Of a stretch of 6,016 bases of DNA, positions 1 through 4,974 are shown one piece after another. Under the pieces are notes generated by a model. That model had not been told where the DNA came from. It searched no databases and was given only the letters and a program-made list of their open reading frames with translations. Made by a program: the position numbers and the translations under genes. The stretch's first letter is position 1, and the number at the start of each line of letters is the position of its first letter. Origin of the DNA: Patulibacter sp. (GTDB taxonomy: Bacteria > Actinomycetota > Thermoleophilia > Solirubrobacterales > Solirubrobacteraceae); NCBI GenBank assembly GCA_023268575.1, contig JALRCL010000196.1:1-6016 (forward strand), written 5' to 3'.

Positions 1-110
1 CTGTTGCGGCCCTGACCCGTCGGGGTCCTCGCCCGGCTGCGCCTGTTGCGGGCCTTACCCCTGGGGCCCTCGCCCGGCGCGCGCATGCGGCCCTCACCGG
101 GTGGGCCGGC
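1..110. repeat. Imperfect tandem repeat, about 42-bp period, with internal small palindromes
   Basis: CTGTTGCGG occurs at 1-9 and again at 43-51. In each copy a CC(T/C)(T/G)ACCC run, a GGGG tract, and then CTCGCCCGGC follow in the same order. A shorter, more diverged third copy begins near 84-90 (TGCGGCCCTCACC). Each copy carries a small self-complementary element: GACCC-gtcg-GGGTC in the first, CCCC-T-GGGG in the second, and a CACC/GGTG-like core in the third. The repeat may be a degenerate intergenic element or part of a low-complexity coding tail that continues outside the window. Confidence 0.4.
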
Positions 111-135
111 GCGACGATCGCCGTCGCCGTGGCGC

Positions 136-155
136 GCCGGCGGTGCGCCGCCGGT
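136..155 (-). terminator. Candidate terminator hairpin of the PH-domain gene
   Basis: CCGGCGG (137-143) and CCGCCGG (148-154) are perfect complements around a 4-nt loop. A G-T pair at 136/155 extends the stem to 8 bp. The hairpin lies about 15 nt past the minus-strand stop codon at 169-171. There is no T-tract, which is common for intrinsic terminators in very GC-rich actinobacteria, so this call rests on stem strength and position only. Confidence 0.4.
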
Positions 156-168
156 AGCCGGCCGCGGA

Positions 169-705
169 CTACTCGTTCGGCGAGGCTCGGCGGCGGACCT
201 CGTCGTCGGCCTCGGCCTCGGCGAGCGCCGACTGGCGCCGCTCGGCCTCGAACGCCGCGCGCTGGGCCTGGTCGACCAAGCGGACCAACCCGTCGGGCTT
301 CGGGACGCCGGTCATCTGGAAGCGGGAGCCGTCGTCGCCGGCCGTGTCGTAGTCGACGGTGCCGATCATGAGCAGCCGCTCGATGACGCTCTGGTTCACC
401 GTGACGTTCTGGATCCGGTCGAGGCGCGTCTCCTGGAGCTCCTTCGAGATGAAGCCGTTGCGAACGCGGAGACGGTGGGTCGTGACGACGTACTTCGTCC
501 GGGAGCGCTCGATCCAGAGGTAGCCGGAGACGAGCAGCACGACGGCGATGCCGATGAGGATCCCGATCCAGTCCGGGTCGACCGCGAGGTACACGATCGC
601 GCCGACCAGGATGCCCGCGAGGATGCCACCGAGGTGCTTGTGGAACTGGCTGCGCCAGGAGGGCGTCCGGGCGTAGAGGATGCGCTCGTCGGGGTGGAGG
701 TCCAT
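169..705 (-). CDS. Two-TM membrane protein with bacterial PH domain (bPH_2/YdbS-like)
   Basis: This is a predicted 178-residue cytoplasmic-membrane protein. Residues 1-24 are a soluble N-terminus. Two hydrophobic helices follow at about 25-42 and 46-65, separated by a short Asp-Pro-Asp turn. The WIERSRTKYVVTTHRLRVRNG segment (64-84), then LQETRLDRIQNVTVNQS (90-106) and a hydrophobic GTVDYDTAG strand region (115-123), are the hallmark order of the bacterial PH domain family bPH_2 (PF03703). An Ala/Glu-rich helix (about 147-170) ends the chain. Such domains are usually membrane-associated; the function of single-domain members is not established, so none is assigned. The start was set at ATG 705, where the conserved MDLHPDERILY-type N-terminus begins. 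The open frame runs 69 codons further upstream (to 912), but that part is Arg/Ala low-complexity with no family similarity. The gene is divergent from priA and ends before a GC hairpin. Confidence 0.85.
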   Translation of the reverse strand: MDLHPDERILYARTPSWRSQFHKHLGGILAGILVGAIVYLAVDPDWIGILIGIAVVLLVSGYLWIERSRTKYVVTTHRLRVRNGFISKELQETRLDRIQNVTVNQSVIERLLMIGTVDYDTAGDDGSRFQMTGVPKPDGLVRLVDQAQRAAFEAERRQSALAEAEADDEVRRRASPNE

Positions 706-714
706 GGTGCCGCG

Positions 715-720
715 ACGATA
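715..720 (-). promoter_or_regulatory. Possible -10 box of the PH-domain gene
   Basis: On the minus strand TATCGT fits the actinobacterial -10 pattern TANNNT. It lies 9 nt before ATG 705, so a transcript would begin at or within a few bases of the start codon (leaderless or nearly so). The only Shine-Dalgarno-like sequence, GGAG, lies about 15 nt from the ATG, which is too far to work well. No good -35 hexamer is visible. Confidence 0.3.
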
Positions 721-868
721 CTCCGCACCCCGGCGCCCGGCACCGCGCGCGCCCGCCGGACGCGCTGCCCGTCCGCCGCGCGGCCTCCGCCGTGCCGGCT
801 GCGCCGCGCTCCGGCGCCCCGACCGCGCCCGGCCCGCGCTCGGTGCGCGGCGGGCCCCGCGCCGGCCG

Positions 869-890
869 CGCCGGATGCGACGATCCGGCG
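869..890. promoter_or_regulatory. Perfect 8-bp inverted repeat upstream of priA
   Basis: CGCCGGAT (869-876) and ATCCGGCG (883-890) are exact reverse complements around the 6-bp spacer GCGACG. The element ends 48 bp before the chosen priA start. It could be a dyad-symmetric operator or, if transcribed, a 5'-leader hairpin. The arms contain A/T bases, making them less likely to be chance pairing of a GC-only background. The binding factor is unknown. Confidence 0.4.
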
Positions 891-938
891 TCCGTGTCGT
901 CCTCGACCTCACCGCCAGTCGGCGGCCGCGAACCGGCG

Positions 939-3077
939 GTGATCCGCGTGGAGCCGCTCGTCACGGCGCGCGGCGTGCGGGGGCCGTTCGACTACGCGCG
1001 GCCCGCGGGCTGCGACGTCGGGGCGGTCGTCGAGGTGCCGTTCGGTCGCCAGCGCCTGCGGGGCGTCGTGACCGCGTTGGCCGAGACGTCCGAGCACGCG
1101 CTGAAGGAGCCGCTGTCGGTCGACGAGACCTCGCTGCCGCCGTCGCTCGTCGAGCTCGCGCTGTGGATGGCCGGGGACGTCGTCTCGACCCCGGCGCGGT
1201 GCCTGGACCTCCTGTTGCCGCCCGCCGACGTCGCCGAGCGGACGCGGCTGTGGGCCGCGGTCGTCCCCGGGGCGATCGGCGAGGGCACCCGACTCACCGA
1301 GCGCCAGCGGACGCTCGTCGACCGCCTCCCCGGGTGGACCGGCGACGACCTGCCGGCGCTGCGCCGGCTCGAGGGCCGGGGGCTCGTGACGATCGAGCCA
1401 CGCGCGCAGGACCGTCGCCCGGACGATCCCTCGGTCGGCGCCCCGGCGCGACCGGTCGTGCTGAACCCCGACCAGCACGCGGCGGTCGAGCGCCTGCGGT
1501 CCGCGATCCTCGGCGCGGCGGCCCGCCGGACCGGAGCGGGGGATGCGACGGTGGCGCTCGAGGACCGGTTGCTGCTGCACGGCGTGACCGGGTCGGGCAA
1601 GACCGAGGTCTACCTGCAAGCAGCGGCCTGCGCGCTCGAGGCGGGACGCGGCGTCGTGGTGCTCGTCCCCGAGATCGCCCTGACCCCGCAGACCGTCGCC
1701 CGGTTCCGCGCCCGCCTCGGCGACGCCGTCGCTGTCCTGCACTCCGGTCTGTCGCGCGGCGAGCGCCGCGACGAGTGGTGGCGCCTGCGGCGCGGCGAGG
1801 CGCGGGTCTGCGTCGGGCCGATGTCGGCGGTGCTCGCGCCGCTGGAGGACGTCGGGCTGGTGATCGTCGACGAGGAGCACGATCCGGCGTTCAAGCACGA
1901 CGGCGACCCCCGCTACGACGCCCGGCGCGTCGCGGCCTGGCGCGCCCGGCGCGACGGGGGCGTGCTCGTGGCCGGCTCGGCGACCCCGCGGCCGGAGTCG
2001 TGGCTCGCGCTGCCGCGGATCAGCCTCCCCCGGCGGGCCGACGGACGACCGCTGCCGCCGGTCGAGCTCGTCGACGTGCGCGGCTGCCGGACCGTCCTGG
2101 AGCGCACGGTCCACCAGGCGCTGATCGACGCGCGCAAGGCGATCGTCCTGCTGAACCGGCGGGGGTGGGCCACGTCGCTGCAGTGCGCCGACTGCGGCCA
2201 CGCCTGGGAGTGCCCGAACTGCGACGTGTCGCTCGTCCTGCACGGTGCGGGCGGCCCGAGCGCCGCCGCGGCCGTCGCGCCCACGATGGCGGCGATCGAC
2301 GCCGCGGGAGCGGGGGTCCTGCGCTGCCACCACTGTGGCCACCGCGAGCCGCCGCCCGTCCACTGCCCGGCCTGCCGCTCCGTCTCGGTCGGGCGCCACG
2401 GCCTCGGGACCGAGCAGCTGGCCGCGGACCTGCCGGGCCACGTCTTCCGGCTCGACGCCGACGTCCTCGACCGCGCCGGCGTGCTCGAGCGGTTCGGTGC
2501 CGCGGAGGAGGGAATCCTCGTCGGGACCCAGATGATCGCGAAGGGCCACGACTTCCCCGACGTCGACCTCGGCGTCGTCGTCGACGCCGACGCGACGCTG
2601 CGGTTCCCGGACTTCCGCAGCCAGGAGCGGACGTTCCAGCTCGTCGCGCAGCTCGCCGGCCGCGCGGGCCGCGGTGGCGCGACGTCCGGCCGGGTGCTCG
2701 TGCAGACCCGCAGCCCGGACGAGGCCTCGCTGCGGCTCGCCGCGGCCCACGACGCGGAGACCTTCCTCACCGGCGAGCTCGACCGTCGGCGTGAGCGCGG
2801 GTTCCCGCCGTACGCGACGCTCGCCCGCATCACGTGCGAGCACGAGGACGAGGCGCGCGCGCAGGCCGCCGGCGAGGTCCTGCGCCAGCGCCTGCCCCGC
2901 GAAGCGGCGGGGCCGCTGCCGCTCTTCCGCCGGCAGGGTCGGTTCCGTCGGACGCTCGAGCTGCGCGGGCCGCATCGCGGGCCGGTGGTGGCGGCGGTGC
3001 GGGCCGCGGTCGACAGCATCGCCGGCTCCCGTGGGGCGCGGGGCCTCGTGGTGGTCGTCGAGATCGACCCGCGCTGA
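939..3077 (+). CDS. priA: Primosomal replication-restart protein PriA (helicase, primosomal protein N')
   Basis: PriA is a superfamily 2 3'-5' DNA helicase that recognises stalled forks and reloads the replicative helicase. The 712-residue product is near the usual length (about 730). The N-terminal 3'-end-binding domain (GPFDYARP, VVEVPFGRQ) covers about 1-100. Helicase motifs are intact: Walker A GVTGSGKT (215-222, Lys221), DEEH (311-314), GSAT (346-349), GTQMIAKGHDF (529-539) and QLAGRAGR (571-578). Between the lobes lie eight zinc-binding cysteines: 416, 419, 425, 428, 463, 466, 476 and 479. An Ala/Gly-rich insert of about 20 residues separates the two Cys groups. The C-terminal domain has the ERGFPPYA motif. 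GTG 939 was chosen because family similarity begins there (VIRVEPLVTARG); a GTG at 792 would add 49 low-complexity residues, and GTG 948 is also possible. No clear Shine-Dalgarno is visible. Intact ATPase motifs contrast with the degenerate PriA of mycobacteria. Confidence 0.95.
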   Translation: MIRVEPLVTARGVRGPFDYARPAGCDVGAVVEVPFGRQRLRGVVTALAETSEHALKEPLSVDETSLPPSLVELALWMAGDVVSTPARCLDLLLPPADVAERTRLWAAVVPGAIGEGTRLTERQRTLVDRLPGWTGDDLPALRRLEGRGLVTIEPRAQDRRPDDPSVGAPARPVVLNPDQHAAVERLRSAILGAAARRTGAGDATVALEDRLLLHGVTGSGKTEVYLQAAACALEAGRGVVVLVPEIALTPQTVARFRARLGDAVAVLHSGLSRGERRDEWWRLRRGEARVCVGPMSAVLAPLEDVGLVIVDEEHDPAFKHDGDPRYDARRVAAWRARRDGGVLVAGSATPRPESWLALPRISLPRRADGRPLPPVELVDVRGCRTVLERTVHQALIDARKAIVLLNRRGWATSLQCADCGHAWECPNCDVSLVLHGAGGPSAAAAVAPTMAAIDAAGAGVLRCHHCGHREPPPVHCPACRSVSVGRHGLGTEQLAADLPGHVFRLDADVLDRAGVLERFGAAEEGILVGTQMIAKGHDFPDVDLGVVVDADATLRFPDFRSQERTFQLVAQLAGRAGRGGATSGRVLVQTRSPDEASLRLAAAHDAETFLTGELDRRRERGFPPYATLARITCEHEDEARAQAAGEVLRQRLPREAAGPLPLFRRQGRFRRTLELRGPHRGPVVAAVRAAVDSIAGSRGARGLVVVVEIDPR

Positions 3078-3108
3078 GCCCGGACCCCTGGGCCGGCGGG
3101 GCCGGGAC

Positions 3109-3136
3109 GCCCAGGCGGCGGGAGCCCGCCGTGGGC
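3109..3136 (+). terminator. Strong GC hairpin after priA, probable terminator
   Basis: GCCCA (3109-3113) pairs with TGGGC (3132-3136), and CGGCGGG (3116-3122) pairs with CCCGCCG (3125-3131). This gives a 12-bp stem with a 2-nt GG bulge and a very tight loop (in practice 4 nt after opening the closing pair). It begins 32 nt after the priA stop. No T-tract follows, as is usual for terminators in high-GC actinobacteria. It would separate priA transcription from def-fmt-rsmB. Confidence 0.5.
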
Positions 3137-3335
3137 CACGGCGGCGTCGCTCGCGGGGAGCCGGTCGCGTGGCGGCGAGGCACGGACGGCGGCTCGCGCG
3201 ACGGCGCGGAGCACCCGACGCCGCCGCGCGATCCGGACGGTCCCCGCGACGCGCGGAACGGACGCCGGCACGGGCGCCCGCCCTCCGGCGGCTCCTCCAC
3301 GCTCCCGCGCGGTGCCGCCAGGTCGAAGGGCTACG

Positions 3336-3407
3336 GTGAGTATGCCCGTTCGTCGAGCGAGTGGTTGGGTGTATCTGGACGTATGGCCAGTGTCGGCGCA
3401 GACGTGA
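3336..3407 (+). other. Possible 23-codon leader ORF ending in a hairpin
   Basis: GTG 3336 (or ATG 3342) opens a short frame reading MSMPVRRASGWVYLDVWPVS and three more residues, ending at TGA 3405-3407. A purine run GAAGGG (3325-3330) sits 5 nt before the GTG, better than the ribosome sites of the known genes here. The stop codon lies inside the hairpin at 3399-3418, an arrangement reminiscent of leader-peptide attenuators. No run of one amino acid's codons is present (two Trp, three Val), and short frames like this arise by chance, so confidence is low. Confidence 0.15.
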
Positions 3408-3418
3408 AGGGACGTCTG
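3399..3418 (+). promoter_or_regulatory. 7-bp stem-loop in the def upstream region
   Basis: CAGACGT (3399-3405) and ACGTCTG (3412-3418) are perfect reverse complements around the 6-nt loop GAAGGG; a G-T pair can extend the stem by one. The loop is a purine-rich Shine-Dalgarno-like sequence identical to the one at 3325-3330. It could be an RNA leader hairpin, a terminator-like element (only TT follows) or a dyad operator containing the ACGT core that recurs nearby. It lies 133 bp before def. Confidence 0.4.
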
Positions 3419-3442
3419 TTGCTCGGCGATCCTGTGCGCTGT

Positions 3443-3452
3443 CCGACGTCGG
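3443..3452. promoter_or_regulatory. 10-bp perfect palindrome CCGACGTCGG
   Basis: This is a contiguous 10-bp palindrome centred on ACGT. GACGT also occurs at 3378, 3401 and 3411, giving four copies within about 70 bp. Such symmetric sites are typical of dimeric transcription factor operators, but short palindromes are frequent in GC-rich DNA. Confidence 0.25.
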
Positions 3453-3460
3453 TGGCGCCT

Positions 3461-3482
3461 CGATCGCGTGCCGATCGCGTGC
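3461..3482. repeat. Exact 11-bp tandem duplication
   Basis: CGATCGCGTGC is present twice back to back at 3461-3471 and 3472-3482. The 11-bp period is close to one helical turn, so a protein bound to both copies would sit on the same face of the DNA. The duplication lies about 70-90 bp upstream of the def start. Confidence 0.6.
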
Positions 3483-3503
3483 GCGGCCTGGCACCCGCGC
3501 GGG

Positions 3504-3524
3504 CCCGGTCGCCACCCGGTCGCC
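3504..3524. repeat. Second 11-bp-period direct repeat
   Basis: CCCGGTCGCC occurs at 3504-3513 and 3515-3524, an 11-bp period with one variable base between the copies. It differs in sequence from the duplication at 3461-3482 but has the same period. It overlaps the place where the -35 region of a def promoter would lie (about 3515-3520). Confidence 0.55.
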
Positions 3525-3537
3525 GAGCGGCCGCCGG

Positions 3538-3543
3538 TACCCT
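3538..3543 (+). promoter_or_regulatory. Possible -10 box for leaderless def transcript
   Basis: TACCCT fits the actinobacterial -10 pattern TANNNT and ends 7 nt before ATG 3551, so transcription would start at or beside the A of the start codon. The GGAGGGG run at 3544-3550 could be read as a Shine-Dalgarno, but it abuts the ATG, which is too close for normal use. No clear -35 hexamer is present. Confidence 0.4.
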
Positions 3544-3550
3544 GGAGGGG

Positions 3551-4120
3551 ATGGCCGAGGTCGAGACCGAGTCCGCCGGGCAGCTGGAGGCCGCCGCCGA
3601 CGCGCGGCGCCGTACCGCGCGCTCGATGATCCGCCAGTGGGGCGATCCGGTCCTCACGACGACGGCGCGCGAGGTGACGGTCTTCGACGAGGCCCTGCGC
3701 GACGAGCTCGACGCCATGGGGCGCCTCATGCACCAGGCGCAGGGCGTCGGCCTCGCCGCCAACCAGGTCGGCACGCTGCACCGCGTGCTCGTCTACGCGG
3801 TCGACGGCGGGGAGGGTCCCGTCCGCTCGCTCGTCAACCCCGTCGTGGAGTGGCACGGCGACGACGTCGAGGTCGGCCCGGAGGGCTGCCTCTCCCTGAC
3901 CGGCGTCGACCTCGAGGTCGAGCGCGTCGTCCACTTGCGCGTCAGCGCCCAGGACGGGTACGGCGAGCCGATCGTCGTCGAGGCCAGCGGCTTCGAGGCC
4001 CGCGTCATCCAGCACGAGATGGACCACCTCGACGGGGTGCTCATCCTCGACCGCGCGGCCCGCAACCAGCGCAAGCAGGCGCTGCGCACCCTGCGCGAGC
4101 AGGCTCGCGACGCCGCATGA
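3551..4120 (+). CDS. def: Peptide deformylase
   Basis: This metalloenzyme removes the formyl group from the N-terminal fMet of nascent chains at the ribosome. The 189-residue product carries all three family motifs: GVGLAANQ (65-72), EGCLSL (111-116, metal ligand Cys113) and HEMDH (155-159, ligands His155 and His159, catalytic Glu156). The core starts at MIRQWGDPVL (26-35). Residues 1-25 form a charged Glu/Ala/Arg extension (MAEVETES...ARRRTARS) absent from short deformylases such as E. coli Def (about 168 residues). I recall similar extensions from Thermoleophilia-like proteins but could not check. ATG 3551 is preferred because of the adjacent -10-like box and purine run; ATG 3626 is a fallback start at the core boundary. 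The stop overlaps the fmt start (ATGA, 4117-4120), indicating translational coupling with the enzyme of the opposite reaction. Confidence 0.95.
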   Translation: MAEVETESAGQLEAAADARRRTARSMIRQWGDPVLTTTAREVTVFDEALRDELDAMGRLMHQAQGVGLAANQVGTLHRVLVYAVDGGEGPVRSLVNPVVEWHGDDVEVGPEGCLSLTGVDLEVERVVHLRVSAQDGYGEPIVVEASGFEARVIQHEMDHLDGVLILDRAARNQRKQALRTLREQARDAA

Positions 4121-4974
4121 CCGTCGCGTCCGGCGGGGACGGCCCGCGCATCGCCTTCCTCGGAACGAGCTGGTTCGCCGCCGACGTCCTGCGGCGGCTG
4201 GTGGCCGGCGGCCGCGGCCCGGCGCTCGTCGTGACGCGGCCGGACCGTCCGGCGGGCCGTGGACGCACCCTCACGCCTCCGCCGGTGGCCGAGGCCGCGC
4301 GCGAGCTCGGCCTCCCGCTGCGCCAGCCCGAGCGGCTGGACGACCACGAGGTGGCCGCGATCGCCGCCGTCGAGCCCGACGCGCTCGTCGTCTGCGCGTA
4401 CGGCGCGATCATCCGCGAGCCGCTGCTCTCGGCGTACCCGCTGCTGAACGTCCATCCGTCGCTGCTGCCGCGGTGGCGCGGGGCGGCCCCCGTCGAGCGC
4501 GCGATCATGGCCGGCGACGCGGAGACGGGCGTGTCGATCATGGAGCTCGTGGAGGAGCTCGACGCCGGCCCGGTGCTGCTGCAGGAGCGCGAGCCGATCG
4601 CGCCCGACGACACCTATGGCACCCTCGCCCCGCGGCTCGTGGAGCTCGGCGCCCGGATGCTGCTGGAGGCGCTGGCGGACGACCCCGGGGCGCTGCCGGC
4701 GACGCCCCAGCCGGACGAGGGGGTCACGTACGCCGAGAAGATCGTCGCCGCGGACCGCGACCTCGATCGATCGGCCCCGCCGCAGGTCCAGCACGACCAC
4801 GTTCGCGCGCTGAGCCCGCACATTGGCGCGCGGCTGCGGCTCGACGACGGCACGGTGCTCGGCGTTCGCCGGACCCGGATCGCCGAGGACGGATCGCTCG
4901 AGCTGCTCGAGGTCCAGCCGCCCGGCGGGCGCCCGATGGCCTACGCCGACTACCTGCGGGGTCGCGCCCGATGA
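4117..4974 (+). CDS. fmt: Methionyl-tRNA formyltransferase
   Basis: Fmt transfers a formyl group from 10-formyltetrahydrofolate to Met-tRNAfMet before bacterial translation initiation. The 285-residue product is somewhat shorter than E. coli Fmt (about 315). The N-terminal catalytic domain (about 11-190) starts RIAFLGTSWFAADVLRRL and contains RPDRPAGRGR (41-50), the loop that recognises initiator tRNA in this family. Catalytic residues are visible in LLNVHPSLLPRWRGAAP (Asn111, His113) and LDAGPVL (Asp149). The C-terminal tRNA-binding domain (about 205-282) starts at TYAEKI and ends LEVQPPGGRPMAYADYLRGR. The ATG lies within the def stop (ATGA), with no independent Shine-Dalgarno, so translation probably depends on ribosomes finishing def. 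The stop overlaps the next start in the same way at 4971-4974. Confidence 0.95.
   Translation: MTVASGGDGPRIAFLGTSWFAADVLRRLVAGGRGPALVVTRPDRPAGRGRTLTPPPVAEAARELGLPLRQPERLDDHEVAAIAAVEPDALVVCAYGAIIREPLLSAYPLLNVHPSLLPRWRGAAPVERAIMAGDAETGVSIMELVEELDAGPVLLQEREPIAPDDTYGTLAPRLVELGARMLLEALADDPGALPATPQPDEGVTYAEKIVAADRDLDRSAPPQVQHDHVRALSPHIGARLRLDDGTVLGVRRTRIAEDGSLELLEVQPPGGRPMAYADYLRGRAR

Larger units (their letters stand above)
1..168. other. No defensible gene; GC-rich flank with degenerate direct repeats
   Basis: This stretch follows the 3' end of the minus-strand PH-domain gene. I see no gene that can be defended. On the minus strand a basic Gly/Arg/Pro-rich frame starts at ATG 86 and stays open to the window edge (beginning MRAPGEGPRGKARN). 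It has a GGTGAGG-like purine run just upstream, so the 5' end of a small or low-complexity gene cannot be excluded. Its composition is what random reading of such GC-rich DNA would give. The left part holds imperfect direct repeats and the right part a GC hairpin, both listed separately. Confidence 0.4.
706..938. other. Divergent intergenic region between PH-domain gene and priA
   Basis: These 233 bp separate two divergent start codons and should hold promoters in both directions. The sequence is almost entirely G and C. The only visible signals are a TATCGT box facing the PH-domain gene and a perfect inverted repeat at 869-890 on the priA side. No convincing TTGACA-like -35 box was found for either direction. 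Open frames crossing the region encode only Arg/Ala/Pro low-complexity sequence, so I treat it as non-coding. Confidence 0.6.
3078..3550. other. Long intergenic region priA-def (473 bp)
   Basis: In many genomes priA and def are close together, whereas here 473 bp separate them. The first part (to about 3320) is extremely GC-rich and holds a terminator-like hairpin. The middle (about 3320-3450) is clearly richer in A and T. It contains a 7-bp hairpin, a 10-bp palindrome, four copies of GACGT and a 21-23 codon mini-ORF. The last part has two tandem 11-bp duplications and a -10-like box next to def. No tRNA, rRNA or known riboswitch fold was recognised. The arrangement suggests that def-fmt-rsmB has its own promoter and perhaps its own regulation. 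Confidence 0.6.

Noticed and set aside
706..912. Upstream start giving the PH-domain protein 69 extra residues
   Set aside because: The extension is an Arg-rich run unlike any bPH_2 N-terminus. ATG 705 directly precedes the conserved N-terminal segment and has a plausible -10 box.
792..938. Upstream GTG start giving priA 49 extra residues
   Set aside because: The extra sequence is Ala/Gly/Pro/Arg low-complexity with no PriA similarity, and it would swallow the inverted repeat and most of the divergent promoter region.
3320..3450. tRNA or known structured RNA gene in the lower-GC stretch
   Set aside because: There is no T-arm GGTTCGA-like box, no acceptor pairing and no cloverleaf spacing. 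Only short isolated hairpins were found.
909..3515. Very long minus-strand open frame (868 codons) opposite priA
   Set aside because: It mirrors priA codons with third positions fixed as G/C, which suppresses stop codons on the opposite strand. The product is Arg/Gly/Asp/Pro-rich, has no recognisable domain, and runs past the end of priA into intergenic DNA.
2834..3550. In-frame upstream extension of def through the intergenic region
   Set aside because: The frame stays open by composition only. It overlaps the priA 3' end in another frame and encodes low-complexity sequence followed by a stretch with no family similarity.
1913..4027. Minus-strand 704-codon open frame across priA, the gap and def
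   Set aside because: It is low-complexity shadow sequence overlapping two genes with complete catalytic motifs on the + strand, and no family is recognisable.
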